Positions 1-8,876 of a stretch of DNA of 38,091 bases are shown one piece after another. A program made the translations under genes and the position numbers. Source of the stretch: Magnetococcales bacterium. Lineage in GTDB: Bacteria; Pseudomonadota; Magnetococcia; Magnetococcales; Magnetaquicoccaceae. Below the pieces are notes generated by a model. The model ran no database searches, was not told where the DNA came from, and was given only the letters and a program-made list of their open reading frames with translations. Within the stretch, counting starts at the first letter, position 1. Each line of letters starts with the position of its first letter. The DNA is taken from the NCBI GenBank assembly GCA_002753095.1, contig PDZU01000024.1, forward strand, positions 1-38,091, written 5' to 3'.

Positions 1-43
1 AAAAGGAGATGGCTTTCCAGGACCGAAGACGCTTTGGATAGGG

Positions 44-424
44 CTACAGAGGGTCCATGACTTTGCTTTGGCCATACAGTGCCAGAAAGAGATGGATGTT
101 TGAGATGTGGGTAACGATGTGGTCAATAGATGGGATACTGATAAGTTGGTGGTGAATGGCACTGATCATGGCTTCTTCCGCCCAAACATCTGAAATCATG
201 CGGGTTTCTTTCACCATCTCCTCAATACGAGCACCAATGGCATTTAAAACAAAACCCGATGCATCAGGCATCTGCTGACGAATTCTTCTGATGCAGGACT
301 TGGAAACGGCTGATGGTAGCCGCCTGGGGTCAGTGATTGCGAATATTTCCAGTACATCATGCCAGAGATTGAGACAAGCCAGTTTAATGAACAAATCAAC
401 ATCGAACAATACGCATCCATTCAC
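44..424 (-). CDS. Small hypothetical protein next to ImmA/IrrE protease, possibly PIN-like and truncated
   Basis: I do not recognise this gene with certainty. The best start is a GTG at 422-424, 10 bases past the stop of the upstream protease gene, giving about 126 residues. An earlier ATG at 470-472 would overlap the protease gene. The N-terminus has a hydrophobic strand followed by acidic residues (CVLFDVDLFIKLA), which resembles the first strand and catalytic Asp of PIN-domain ribonucleases. The expected late GDK-type motif is absent before the stop. Another reading frame stays open past the stop to the window edge, so a frameshift or truncation is possible. ImmA/IrrE proteases are often linked to toxin-like small proteins, which is the main reason to call this gene real. 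The PIN assignment is a guess. Confidence 0.35.
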   Translation of the reverse strand: MNGCVLFDVDLFIKLACLNLWHDVLEIFAITDPRRLPSAVSKSCIRRIRQQMPDASGFVLNAIGARIEEMVKETRMISDVWAEEAMISAIHHQLISIPSIDHIVTHISNIHLFLALYGQSKVMDPL

Positions 425-434
425 GTTATCAGAC

Positions 435-1436
435 CTATTTAAGCAGTCCAATACGTTCCAAAAACGCCACACTTTCCTCCGGGAGGATCGTCAAATCAAC
501 GTACCGATGGAGTAACTGACGACAAATGGAAGACGCTGTCTGTCCAGGATTCAGAGCATCCAATATATCATTCATTAACGGATAATAATTCTTCCCCCCG
601 GTAGATTTCGTATGATGAACCGCATTGAGCACCAAATGAGCAGGATCTATCTTCCATTCCCTTCCTTTGCTCGTGGCGCTTTGTACCATCGACTTAGCAC
701 TGACGATGTTATCAGAAATTTTGAACTCAGCGCCCCCAGTCAGTAGTGTGACGGCATACTGGCTAGCAAAGCATTCCTTGTCATCATTATTGGTATCGTC
801 AACGGATATTGTTTCGTCAAGAAGAGCACTGCCATCTTCACTGGCAAGATGGTCTAAGGCAAGGTGTCCAATTTCATGGGCTAAAGTGAACAGTGCCCAC
901 CCAGGTTTGTCTGGTTTTTTACTGAGGGCGATAACCGGTCGTCCAAGACAAAACATGGCCATGCCCTCCATCTTGTAAGGAAAAGGCAATTCAGGAGAAC
1001 AAATCACAGGAACACCATACTGCCAGCAAACTTCAACCAACTCCTCAAATCCGACCCATGGCCGACCTGATGACAAAATGGAATCTCGTAATGCAATAGC
1101 TGGCGGAATGCCACCTGCCCAAGGTGATGTTGCGGCGAGAGCTACCTGTCGAGCAACAGATGTCAGCAGGGATCGATTGGGAGCTAATTTTCTCTGGTCA
1201 GTGCTTATCTTTGTTTTGAAACATACTGAAGAATGGTCGCGTAAACATAAATTGCCATGCGTTTGGTCTATCTCTAACCCGAAATATTTTGCAATGAACC
1301 CACGCAGTTCAACAATACCGGCAGGATAATCTGAAACATCCTTCCACCAATCAGGCAGAAGGGGTTGTAGTTTAGGCCATGGCATTCCGATAGCCTTTAC
1401 TTCTTTTTTGAGTTGTTGCATGGTCTGGATGGTCAT
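435..1436 (-). CDS. ImmA/IrrE family zinc metallopeptidase
   Basis: A gluzincin-type protease of about 333 residues. The zinc motif HEIGH lies near residues 187-191, with a probable third ligand, Glu, near residue 221 in the sequence DKECFASQYA. These are hallmarks of the ImmA/IrrE family, whose members cleave a repressor (ImmR of ICEBs1, DdrO in Deinococcus) to switch on mobile-element or stress genes. The start at 1434-1436 is chosen because GGAAGGAGGGAGCC stands directly before this ATG; a longer reading frame upstream lacks such a site. The roughly 180 residues before the zinc motif are not a recognisable HTH. The small downstream gene follows at once on the same strand and is probably co-transcribed. 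No repressor gene is visible beside it, so its substrate is unknown. Confidence 0.85.
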   Translation of the reverse strand: MTIQTMQQLKKEVKAIGMPWPKLQPLLPDWWKDVSDYPAGIVELRGFIAKYFGLEIDQTHGNLCLRDHSSVCFKTKISTDQRKLAPNRSLLTSVARQVALAATSPWAGGIPPAIALRDSILSSGRPWVGFEELVEVCWQYGVPVICSPELPFPYKMEGMAMFCLGRPVIALSKKPDKPGWALFTLAHEIGHLALDHLASEDGSALLDETISVDDTNNDDKECFASQYAVTLLTGGAEFKISDNIVSAKSMVQSATSKGREWKIDPAHLVLNAVHHTKSTGGKNYYPLMNDILDALNPGQTASSICRQLLHRYVDLTILPEESVAFLERIGLLK

Positions 1437-1736
1437 GGCTCCCTCCTTCCCGATTCCTGACAAACCTTCATTCGGTTTGTATTGTATCTTTCAATAATTT
1501 AAATGGCACCCCACCTTAACCTGAGAATAACACTGTTGACAGAAAGGTAACAGAGGAAATTTTTAGATGAATATGTTGGAAGGACCGGCCTCTCCCGCAA
1601 GGATACTCCCCTTTCAAAACCCGCCCGACAACCAAGGCGGTTGTCTGGGGCAGACTGCACTGAACGGCACACACCAAGCCCGGCCACGAAACCAATGGTA
1701 GGTAATCGAGGGACCACCATACGTACTTCCAACAAA

Positions 1737-1798
1737 AAATTCGTATGGTATCCCCAGATTTCTGCAAAGAAATTCGTATGGTACCCCCAGATTTCTGC
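1737..1798. repeat. Two-copy 33-bp tandem repeat in an intergenic gap
   Basis: The block AATTCGTATGGTA(T/C)CCCCAG followed by ATTTCTGC occurs twice with a period of 33 bases. The copies differ by one base in the shared part. It lies in the 382-base gap between the ImmA-type gene and the DUF1640-like gene (1437-1818), where I see no convincing coding sequence; the short frames there have no ribosome site and no recognisable content. The origin of the repeat is unknown. Confidence 0.75.
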
Positions 1799-1818
1799 CC
1801 ACAATCCAGAGGGGGAAG

Positions 1819-2403
1819 CTATCGGGCAGGGGGCACGACTGGCACCGGAGCAGGGATGCGCATTTCTTGTGCAGGCGGCTGGTACACAACTGGCGGGGGC
1901 TGATTCATGCGCATAACGGCGAACAGGGCACCAAGGATGAGCGCAGTTTGAGCGGCAAACATGCCAGCGGTCCATTTGATGGTGTCGGCTTTTGTCGCTT
2001 CTATCCTGGCGTCAATGGCGGCTAGATCCCGCTTCAATTCGGCCTTTGTGGTTTCAATCTCCTTTTGCAGGCTGGCTTTTGCGGTTTCAATCTCCTTTTG
2101 CAGGCTGGCTTTTGCGGTTTCAATCTCTTTTTGCAGGCTGGCTTTTGCGGTTTCAATCTCCTTTTGTAGGCTGGCTTTTGTTGCTTCCACCTTGGCATCA
2201 ATAGCGGCAATGTCCCGTTGCAGCAAGGCGATGTCGTGTTTCGTTGCCAAACGGTCTTCTGCCATGGCCATAAAGGTCTCTGCCTGGATGGCGGCCTGTT
2301 GTTCGTCCATTCCTGCATCGCGCAAACGGCGCACGTAGGCATACGAATCAAACGCGAAGGATGCGCCTTTGTATCCGCTTTCGACGTTTGTCTCTGTACT
2401 CAT
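1819..2403 (-). CDS. DUF1640-like coiled-coil membrane protein with 11-residue repeats
   Basis: About 194 residues. The N-terminal part (FAFDSYAYVRRLRDAGMDEQQA, then AETF and ATKHDIALLQRDI) matches the layout of DUF1640/CCDC90-type proteins: a short helical head, a long coiled coil, then one C-terminal membrane helix (IKWTAGMFAAQTALILGALF). The coiled coil contains four near-identical copies of ETAKASLQKEI. A proline-rich tail follows the membrane helix. The start at 2401-2403 is preceded by CGGAGGGAAAATCATC. The function of bacterial DUF1640 proteins is not established; a homotrimeric coiled coil anchored to the inner membrane is the likely architecture. The gene stands alone, with no operon partner. 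Confidence 0.8.
   Translation of the reverse strand: MSTETNVESGYKGASFAFDSYAYVRRLRDAGMDEQQAAIQAETFMAMAEDRLATKHDIALLQRDIAAIDAKVEATKASLQKEIETAKASLQKEIETAKASLQKEIETAKASLQKEIETTKAELKRDLAAIDARIEATKADTIKWTAGMFAAQTALILGALFAVMRMNQPPPVVYQPPAQEMRIPAPVPVVPPAR
2051..2182. repeat. Four in-frame 33-bp tandem repeats inside the DUF1640-like gene
   Basis: The sequence GTTTCAATCTCCTTTTGCAG plus GCTGGCTTTTGCG begins at 2051, 2084, 2117 and 2150. The copies differ by only one to three bases. On the coding strand each unit encodes 11 residues (ETAKASLQKEI), which corresponds to three turns of a coiled coil. Such near-identity at DNA level points to recent expansion by slippage or recombination, so copy number may differ between strains. 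Confidence 0.95.
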
Positions 2404-2660
2404 GATGATTTTCCCTCCGGCTGGACGATTTCTCACATCATCGCTTGTTCATCCCGGCAAAGTCAACAGTCGTGTCATCAATCCCGTTGAGTGGGGCGGT
2501 TGTGTGGGCCACCATCTGCATACGATGGCAGGGGCGAAAAATGGGCAACGAAACGATTTTTTTGGTATATTAAAATATATGTACCGCAGAGAAATTCTCA
2601 TTTGGTTCTGAAAAATGCGTGAAGATCAGGCTGTTGCCAGTCGATTTCTAAAAACTGTAC

Positions 2661-2689
2661 TTGACAGTCATGAGGGGGTTTGTTAGCAT
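2661..2689 (+). promoter_or_regulatory. Candidate sigma-70 promoter upstream of the SLATT-like gene
   Basis: A perfect -35 box TTGACA at 2661-2666 is followed after 17 bases by TAGCAT (2684-2689), which matches four of six -10 positions. It would give a leader of about 270 bases before the gene at 2969. The rest of the 565-base gap 2404-2968 is AT-rich with several TGATCA-like words, but I see no gene or strong hairpin in it. Confidence 0.4.
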
Positions 2690-2968
2690 AAAATACGTTT
2701 TGTTAAATGGATCATAGAGTGATTTACATTGATTTTTTGATGTAGACGTTTGATCAATATCGATACGCATATATCAACGACCAGAACTGTTTGTTTGATC
2801 ATAACATGAATCTTCGAGATTTGTTCTACAGATGTCGCAGGCTTGCTTGGCGGTGCATCATGGTGTCACCACTCCGGGTTCGTTGGGAAGGCAATTGGTG
2901 CAGGGTTCCCTGAGTGCCAAAGATGTAAATATTCATTTTTTCCGTACAAATATAACAAGGGGATCAAA

Positions 2969-3778
2969 ATGAGTGATTCGTCGGATGAGTTGGTCACTGC
3001 TTCCACCACCCAACCCCTAAAGGAGTTGAACCCCGCACCCTGGCAGGATGCTGTTCCCCACCCCTCTTGCAAGGGATGTACAACTTCGTCCTCTGTCAAG
3101 CTAAGCCAAGCTGTGGATTCAGATGGAAAGAACCTCTCGCATCCCGTCTGCCCCACCATTTCGCATATGAATGTTCCGCCGTGTCTCACTTTGGCCACGA
3201 CCTATTATGAACAGGTACAGGATTTTTACGCGAAGACACATTCTTGGTATGTAAAGAGAAAAGAAAAATTAAAGTGTTATTCAAAGATATTAAAGTTTCT
3301 TGCTTTGCTGTTTGGCATCCTTGGTGCGCTCATGCCTGTATCTCAGCCACTGCTTGATGAATTTTTTGTATCGGATGATTATTCTATTGATAGTCTTGGG
3401 TATGTCTTATTGGGCATCTCAGCCGGGTTAGTCTACTATGATAAGATGTTTGGCATTTCTACCGGTTGGATGCGCAGTATCAACACCATGAACCAATTAA
3501 AAAATATTGCAAACCGTTATGATGCAAAGTGGGTGCAGATTCATATCCCCCTTTTGTGTCGCGTGCCTCAAGATGGTTCTATTGAAAACTGGGAATATAT
3601 TCTGCAGCAATCCGAACGTATCGCCAAGATGGCAGAGGAGTTTAACAGCGATATTCTCAGGTGTTTGGATCGGGAAACCCAATTATGGATTACCGAGTTT
3701 CAGAGCAATCTGGCTCATATGCAGAGTAGAACCGAGAATACACTGGCACAAGGCAAACAACAGCCTCCAAAGGCGTAA
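2969..3778 (+). CDS. SLATT-domain-like two-TM protein, candidate membrane effector
   Basis: About 269 residues. A variable, cysteine-containing N-terminal tail of roughly 75 residues is followed by YYEQVQDFYAKTHSWYVKRKEK, then two membrane segments at about 106-126 and 141-159, then a helical C-terminal part (IANRYDAKW and SERIAKMAEEF). A basic helix with W and Y residues before two close TM helices, and a soluble helical tail, is the layout of SLATT domains. Those are predicted pore-forming effectors paired with nucleotide-sensing or other conflict-system modules. The start at ATG 2969 is preceded by AACAAGGGGATCAAA. No SMODS nucleotidyltransferase or SLOG gene is next to it; the next gene is a Fic protein on the same strand, 134 bases away. 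The family call rests on residue pattern only. Confidence 0.6.
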   Translation: MSDSSDELVTASTTQPLKELNPAPWQDAVPHPSCKGCTTSSSVKLSQAVDSDGKNLSHPVCPTISHMNVPPCLTLATTYYEQVQDFYAKTHSWYVKRKEKLKCYSKILKFLALLFGILGALMPVSQPLLDEFFVSDDYSIDSLGYVLLGISAGLVYYDKMFGISTGWMRSINTMNQLKNIANRYDAKWVQIHIPLLCRVPQDGSIENWEYILQQSERIAKMAEEFNSDILRCLDRETQLWITEFQSNLAHMQSRTENTLAQGKQQPPKA

Positions 3779-3912
3779 AACTGCCTATTATCGGGGGTGG
3801 GCACCACAAGACACGGACGGGAACCAATGCTTGCGGAGAATCGGCCATCTATTCGCCGCGATTTATGCGTCGAATACTTGCCCTTGCAGCGCATGTCTGC
3901 CACACTTGCTGC

Positions 3913-5070
3913 ATGAATAAGCGAGAGGCACATTATATCTGGCAACTGGCCGACTGGCCGGCCATGCACTACGACCCTGCTGTGTTGGTAAAACTGTTGG
4001 GCGAGGTGAGCCATGCCCAGGGGGTGCTGTTGGGCAGGCTGACCGACGTCGGGATGCTGCTACGCAACCAAGCCAGCCTGACCGCGTTGACCGAGGATGT
4101 GGTCCAGACCAGCGCAATCGAAGGCGAGCGACTGGATGTCGGTTCGGTGCGCTCCTCCATTGCCCGCCGCCTTGGCGTGGATCTTGGCGCACTGGCGCCG
4201 CTCGACCGGCATGTTGAGGGGGTGGTTGAAATGGTACTGGATGCCACGGTCCACTGCGCGGCACCACTGACCTCCGAGCGGTTGTTTGGCTGGCACGCGG
4301 CCCTGTTTCCCACTGGGTACAGCGGGCTGTCCAGGATTCGTGTCGGTGCATGGCGCGATGATGCTGCCGGACCGATGCAGGTGGTGTCGGGGCCAATTCA
4401 TCGGCGATTTGTCCATTATGAGGCGCCACCGGCAGCACAACTGGAGGTTGAGGTGATCAAATTTCTGGCTTGGGCGAATGCCGATACCTCCGAACCTGCC
4501 CTGATCAAGGCAGGGCTGGCGCATTTATGGTTTGTGACATTGCATCCCTTCGAGGATGGCAATGGTCGCATGGCCCGGGCGGTAGGTGATCTGTTTCTGG
4601 CCCGTGCCGATGGCAGCCCGCAACGGTTTTACAGCCTGTCAGCGCAAGTCCAGCGCGAGCGCAAGAGCTACTACGACATCCTGGAGCAGACCCAGAAAGG
4701 GACGTTGGATGTCACCCAGTGGCTGGCATGGTTTCTTGGTGCATTGCTTCGGGCCGTGGAAAGTGCTCAGCAATCGCTTGACGCTGTCCTGGTAAAAGCA
4801 CGTTTCTGGCAGCAATGGACGGCCATACCATTGAATGGGCGGCAGGTGAAGTTACTCAATCGGTTGCTTGACGGCTTTCAGGGCAAGCTCACCAGCAGCA
4901 AATGGGCAACCATCAGCCAGTGCTCACCCGATACGGCGCTGCGCGACATCAACGAACTGATAACGCTTGGCATATTACGCAGGATGGCCAGCGGTGGGCG
5001 AAGCACGGCTTACGAACTCACTGCTGGAAGTGACGACAGGTCAATTGTTTCTGTCCGACTGGCGCCATAA
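3913..5070 (+). CDS. Fic family protein (AMPylase-type) with N-terminal inhibitory helix and C-terminal winged helix
   Basis: About 385 residues. The N-terminus (YIWQLADWP) is that of Fic proteins with a DUF4172 domain. The motif TSAIEG at residues 66-71 fits the inhibitory (S/T)xxxE(G/N) helix, whose Glu blocks ATP gamma-phosphate binding, so this is a class II, self-inhibited Fic. The catalytic motif HPFEDGNGRMAR is complete at residues 211-222 with the His base. A winged-helix-like domain follows at about residues 315-375 and may bind DNA for autoregulation. Fic enzymes transfer AMP from ATP to Ser/Thr/Tyr of target proteins. The start at 3913 is chosen from homology to the usual N-terminus; an upstream ATG at 3865 would add 16 residues, and neither has a clear ribosome site. 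The C-terminus runs directly into a degraded DUF4351 sequence. Confidence 0.88.
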   Translation: MNKREAHYIWQLADWPAMHYDPAVLVKLLGEVSHAQGVLLGRLTDVGMLLRNQASLTALTEDVVQTSAIEGERLDVGSVRSSIARRLGVDLGALAPLDRHVEGVVEMVLDATVHCAAPLTSERLFGWHAALFPTGYSGLSRIRVGAWRDDAAGPMQVVSGPIHRRFVHYEAPPAAQLEVEVIKFLAWANADTSEPALIKAGLAHLWFVTLHPFEDGNGRMARAVGDLFLARADGSPQRFYSLSAQVQRERKSYYDILEQTQKGTLDVTQWLAWFLGALLRAVESAQQSLDAVLVKARFWQQWTAIPLNGRQVKLLNRLLDGFQGKLTSSKWATISQCSPDTALRDINELITLGILRRMASGGRSTAYELTAGSDDRSIVSVRLAP

Positions 5071-5084
5071 GCATTTGCTTGGCA

Positions 5085-5263
5085 GGCAAGAGGGAAAACA
5101 GGAAGGCGAAGCAAGTCTCGTGCTACGTCTGCTCCAACGGCGTTTTGGACAACTCCCGGATACAATATCAGCCAAGGTGATGGAGGCAAAGTTGGAGTCT
5201 CTTGATGTGTGGTCTGATCGTATCCTGGACGCCAACACGCTGGACGATGTCTTCGCCAGTTGA
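5085..5263 (+). pseudogene. Remnant of the C-terminus of a DUF4351 / Rpn-type transposase-nuclease protein
   Basis: Just past the Fic stop, in another frame, the reading GRQEGKQEGEASLVLRLLQR, with FGQLP and the ending LDANTLDDVFAS, is typical of the DUF4351 C-terminal domain. That domain is found on Rpn/PD-(D/E)XK recombination-promoting nuclease-like proteins. Only about 60 residues remain. The nuclease domain is missing and the frame upstream overlaps fic. I read it as the 3' scar of a deleted gene, replaced when the fic segment arrived. Confidence 0.6.
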
Positions 5264-5314
5264 CGGCGAGCGGTCGTCAGCAATCGCAATGGCCGGTTGG
5301 GTTGAATAATCGCC

Positions 5315-5938
5315 TTATTGAGCCTCTTGCGCCTCAATCACCCCCCTGTCCACCAAAAATGCCAGGATTTCACTGATCCCCTGCCCGGTTTTCATGTTGG
5401 AAAAGACAAACGGTCGCGCCCCGCGCATGCGTTTGGCATCCCGTTCCATCACCTCCAGAGAGGCGTTGACCATGGGGGCCAGATCAATCTTGTTGATCAC
5501 CAACAGATCAGATCGGGTAATCCCCGGCCCGCCCTTGCGCGGGATCTTGTCCCCCGCCGCTACGTCAATCACATAAATGGTCACATCCGCCAACTCCGGG
5601 CTGAAGGTGGCCGCCAGATTGTCCCCGCCCGACTCCACCAACACCAACTGCAACGCCGGAAAACGACGCAACAGACGATTGACCGCCTCCAGATTGATCG
5701 AGGCATCCTCGCGAATCGCCGTATGCGGACACCCCCCCGTCTCAACCCCCAAAATCCGCTCGGCAGGCAGCGCCTCATTGCGCACCAAAAATTGGGCATC
5801 TTCCGCCGTAAAAATATCGTTGGTTACCACCGCCAGTTCCATGCGCGACCGCAGGTGCTGACACAAGGCCAAAGTCAACGCCGTCTTGCCCGACCCCACC
5901 GGACCACCAATCCCAACCCGCCAAACCGGTTTTTGCAT
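5315..5938 (-). CDS. ureG: Urease accessory GTPase UreG
   Basis: A SIMIBI-class GTPase of about 207 residues that drives nickel delivery into urease with UreF, UreD/H and UreE. The P-loop GGPVGSGKT is at residues 11-19, the invariant nickel-binding CPH motif at 70-72 ([13 protein letters not shown]), followed by VESGGDN, and the guanine-specificity motif NKID appears in LVINKIDL. Length is normal. The start at 5936-5938 is preceded by GGGGAGGCAGGACG. A longer frame upstream would run into ureF and lacks support. It is the last gene of the urt-ure operon; no clear terminator hairpin follows before the convergent DUF4351 remnant. Confidence 0.97.
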   Translation of the reverse strand: MQKPVWRVGIGGPVGSGKTALTLALCQHLRSRMELAVVTNDIFTAEDAQFLVRNEALPAERILGVETGGCPHTAIREDASINLEAVNRLLRRFPALQLVLVESGGDNLAATFSPELADVTIYVIDVAAGDKIPRKGGPGITRSDLLVINKIDLAPMVNASLEVMERDAKRMRGARPFVFSNMKTGQGISEILAFLVDRGVIEAQEAQ

Positions 5939-5957
5939 CGTCCTGCCTCCCCATCCC

Positions 5958-6665
5958 CTACGAGCGAAACAAACGGCTGTACTGCGTCTCATGCCCACTG
6001 CCCGCAATCATCCAACCCGGCGCCAAACCATTCCACTCTTCTTCCGGCAAAGACAACGCCTGCTCCGCCAACAGCGGTATCTCCGCCGCCAGTCGCCACA
6101 ACACACGTTGCCCCGCCGTCTGCCCCAACGGAACCAACTTGACCGCCGCCAATACCTGATTCTCCAACCAACTCCATAAATATCCCGATACCGCCGAGAG
6201 CGGATCTATCTGCCAACGCTCACTCAACCATGCCCAGATCAACAAAAAACTGACCTCCTCCTCAGCCACCAGCAAGGGCTCCTCCCCCAGCGAACAGGCC
6301 AACTGCAACAAGGAATATCCCATCTGCTGCGACTCCGCCGCCATCTCGCGACACTCCCGACTGGCCCGATACCACTGGTTCAACGCTTGCCAGCGGGAAA
6401 CATCCCCACAGCGAAACGCCTCCTGCATCCCCGCCAACATCGGCGCCTCAAACAAGGCCAAAGGATGACGCAACAATGCCCCAATCCAGCGCCCTGCCCC
6501 CGCTTCATCGCCAACCCAGCCCTGCTCTGCCGCCCACTCCAAACCCTGCGAATAGGTATAGGCCCCCACCGGCAAGGCAGGACTGGCCAGTTGCAACAAA
6601 CGCAAGTGCGCCAACGGACTCAAGGAACGCGCCTCCCTGCCCGGCGGCGGGTCAGCCAAAAGCAT
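5958..6665 (-). CDS. ureF: Urease accessory protein UreF
   Basis: About 235 residues, mostly helical. It carries the UreF signature [20 protein letters not shown] near the N-terminus, and the C-terminal [12 protein letters not shown] region that binds UreG. UreF bridges UreD on apo-urease to UreG and acts as a checkpoint for GTP-dependent nickel insertion. The start at 6663-6665 lies inside the last codons of ureE, giving a 14-base overlap, so translation is probably coupled. The terminal residues SRLFRS are usual for the family. Confidence 0.95.
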   Translation of the reverse strand: MLLADPPPGREARSLSPLAHLRLLQLASPALPVGAYTYSQGLEWAAEQGWVGDEAGAGRWIGALLRHPLALFEAPMLAGMQEAFRCGDVSRWQALNQWYRASRECREMAAESQQMGYSLLQLACSLGEEPLLVAEEEVSFLLIWAWLSERWQIDPLSAVSGYLWSWLENQVLAAVKLVPLGQTAGQRVLWRLAAEIPLLAEQALSLPEEEWNGLAPGWMIAGSGHETQYSRLFRS

Positions 6666-7146
6666 GGATATGGGGGGTGTGCCCTTTCCCCTCCTCCTCA
6701 TCCTCATCATGGTGATGGTGCCCCCCGGCATAGGCCCCCCGCTCGGCCTCGAAAGGAGCACGTACCGCCGTCACCCGACAACCCAACTGGCGCAACAGGG
6801 CAGCCAATAATTCATCCTCCGGCAAGAGCAAAAAACCCTCCCCCACCTGCAACGGAGCATGGCGATTGCCGACATGATACGCCGCACGCAACAACAGGCG
6901 CGGATCATCCGCCTCCACCCGCAACAGGGATTCCAGGGCCGCCTCTACCTGCACCACCCGACCATCATCGCTCCACAAACGGTCCCCATCCTGCAAATGC
7001 GTGCCGTGCGGCAGCATCAAAATCACCGCATCGCCCGAACTGAGGCGGCTTTGCAGGCGACTGTAAGCCCTCTCCTGCCAAGTCAACGATAAGGTCAAAA
7101 CCGCTTGCGGGGCGTCGGCATCGGCAAAGCTGGTCAACAAGATCAT
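6652..7146 (-). CDS. ureE: Urease accessory nickel chaperone UreE
   Basis: About 164 residues. The N-terminal domain (LTLSLTWQERAYSRLQSRL, then LPHGTHLQDGDRL) and the C-terminal metal-binding domain (AYHVGNRHAPLQV, with the conserved GNRH) are typical. The tail is rich in His and acid residues ([21 protein letters not shown]), a nickel-storage tail like that of Klebsiella UreE. UreE dimers deliver nickel to UreG. The start at 7144-7146 is chosen over a TTG five codons upstream because TTGGAG stands a suitable distance before the ATG. The 3' end overlaps the start of ureF. Confidence 0.95.
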   Translation of the reverse strand: MILLTSFADADAPQAVLTLSLTWQERAYSRLQSRLSSGDAVILMLPHGTHLQDGDRLWSDDGRVVQVEAALESLLRVEADDPRLLLRAAYHVGNRHAPLQVGEGFLLLPEDELLAALLRQLGCRVTAVRAPFEAERGAYAGGHHHHDEDEEEGKGHTPHIHAFG

Positions 7147-7170
7147 CGGTCGTTTCTCCAACAGACGGGA

Positions 7171-8874
7171 CTAAAATAGAAAATAACGCTGCGCCATGGG
7201 TAACTCGGCCATGGGTGCGCAGGTGAGCAGTTCACCATCGGCCCGCACCTGATAGCTTTCCGGGTCCACCTCCATGCGTGGCGTCAGGCCGTTATGGATC
7301 ATAGCGCTTTTTTGCAGGTGGCGACAGCCACGCACCGCCAGCAGCGGTTTTTGTAGTCCCAGAGAGCGCAGTTGCGGGTTGTCCAAGGCCGCCTGCGAGA
7401 CAAAAGTGACCGAAGAGCGTAACGCCAGCCCCAAAGCGCCAAACATGGGCCGCTGGTAGACCGGTTGCGGCGTGGGAATGGAGGCGTTGGGATCGCCCAT
7501 CAGGGCAGCGGCAATCATGCCGCCCTTGAGCACCATGGCCGGTTTGACACCAAAAAAGGCCGGTTTCCACAACACCAGGTCGGCCAACTTGCCCACCGCC
7601 ACCGATCCGACCCAGTCGGCAATGCCATGGGTGAGCGCCGGGTTGATGGTATACTTGGCGATGTAGCGTTTGGCGCGAAAATTATCGTGACCCAGCCCCT
7701 GATCCTGCGGCAAGGCCCCGCGCTGCACCTTCATTTTATGGGCCGTCTGCCAGGTGCGAATGATCACCTCCCCGACCCGTCCCATGGCCTGCGAATCGGA
7801 GGAGATCATGGAGATGGCGCCCAGATCGTGCAAAATATCTTCGGCAGCGATGGTTTCGCGACGAATACGCGACTCGGCAAAGGCCACATCTTCGGCAATG
7901 GCGGCGTCCAGATGGTGGCAGACCATCAACATGTCCAGATGTTCATCCACGGTATTGCGGGTAAAGGGGCGGGTGGGATTGGTGGACGAGGGCAACACAT
8001 GTGCCTCGCCAACCGCCCGCAAAATATCCGGGGCATGACCACCGCCCGCCCCCTCGGTGTGAAAGGTATGGATGGTGCGCCCCTTGAAGGCGGCCAGGGT
8101 GGTTTCGACAAAACCCGCTTCGTTGAGGGTGTCGGTATGGATGGCCACCTGAATATCCATTTCGTCGGCGACCTGCAGGCAACAGTCGATGGCTGCCGGC
8201 GTGGTGCCCCAATCTTCATGCAGCTTCAGGCCCATGGCCCCGGCCTGCACCTGCTCGCGCAACCCCTGCGGCAGACTGGCGTTGCCTTTGCCGAACAGGC
8301 CGATATTGACCGGCAGGGCCTCCATCGCCTCCAGCATGCGGTGCAGATGCCAGGGACCGGGGGTGCAGGTGGTGGCACAGGTGCCCGCCGCCGGTCCCGT
8401 GCCCCCACCCAACAGGGTGGTCACCCCGCTGAAAAGCGCCTCTTCCGCCTGCTGCGGACAGATGAAATGGATATGGCTGTCAATCCCCCCGGCTGTGACA
8501 ATCAGCCCCTCCCCGGCGATAATTTCGCTGGCCGGACCGATCACCATGGTCACACCAGGCTGAATGTCGGGATTGCCCGCCTTGCCGATGGCCGCAATGC
8601 GGCCCTGCCGCAGGCCGATGTCCGCCTTGACAACCCCCCAATGGTCGAGAATCACCGCGTTGGTGATCACCGTATCCATCACCTCTGCCGACGGACGCTG
8701 CGACTGCCCCATGCCGTCGCGAATGACCTTGCCCCCGCCAAATTTAACCTCCTCACCAGGGATGGTATGATCCTGCTCCACCTCAATCCACAGTTCGGTA
8801 TCGGCCAGTCGTATCCGATCACCACAGGTGGGACCGTACATTTCCGCATAAGCCTGCCGTGCGAGTATCGCCAT
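7171..8874 (-). CDS. ureC: Urease alpha subunit UreC
   Basis: The catalytic subunit, 567 residues, which hydrolyses urea to ammonia and carbamate at a di-nickel centre. Every ligand falls at the Klebsiella aerogenes number: His134 and His136 (HIHFICP), the carbamylated Lys217 and His219 (GLKLHEDWG), His246, His272 ([15 protein letters not shown]) and Asp360. The flap residues Cys319 and His320 (MVCHHLD) are intact. The C-terminus ending in QRYFLF is normal. The start is two bases after the ureB stop, so the subunits are translationally linked. The enzyme should be fully active. Confidence 0.99.
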   Translation of the reverse strand: MAILARQAYAEMYGPTCGDRIRLADTELWIEVEQDHTIPGEEVKFGGGKVIRDGMGQSQRPSAEVMDTVITNAVILDHWGVVKADIGLRQGRIAAIGKAGNPDIQPGVTMVIGPASEIIAGEGLIVTAGGIDSHIHFICPQQAEEALFSGVTTLLGGGTGPAAGTCATTCTPGPWHLHRMLEAMEALPVNIGLFGKGNASLPQGLREQVQAGAMGLKLHEDWGTTPAAIDCCLQVADEMDIQVAIHTDTLNEAGFVETTLAAFKGRTIHTFHTEGAGGGHAPDILRAVGEAHVLPSSTNPTRPFTRNTVDEHLDMLMVCHHLDAAIAEDVAFAESRIRRETIAAEDILHDLGAISMISSDSQAMGRVGEVIIRTWQTAHKMKVQRGALPQDQGLGHDNFRAKRYIAKYTINPALTHGIADWVGSVAVGKLADLVLWKPAFFGVKPAMVLKGGMIAAALMGDPNASIPTPQPVYQRPMFGALGLALRSSVTFVSQAALDNPQLRSLGLQKPLLAVRGCRHLQKSAMIHNGLTPRMEVDPESYQVRADGELLTCAPMAELPMAQRYFLF

Positions 8875-8876
8875 GC

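Noticed and set aside
1499-1975. Frame of 158 codons in the gap beside the DUF1640-like gene
   Set aside because: It overlaps the end of the DUF1640-like gene in another frame and runs through a tandem repeat; composition is not protein-like.
2051-2182. Possible CRISPR array
   Set aside because: The repeat units are adjacent with no spacers and are in frame inside a coding sequence.
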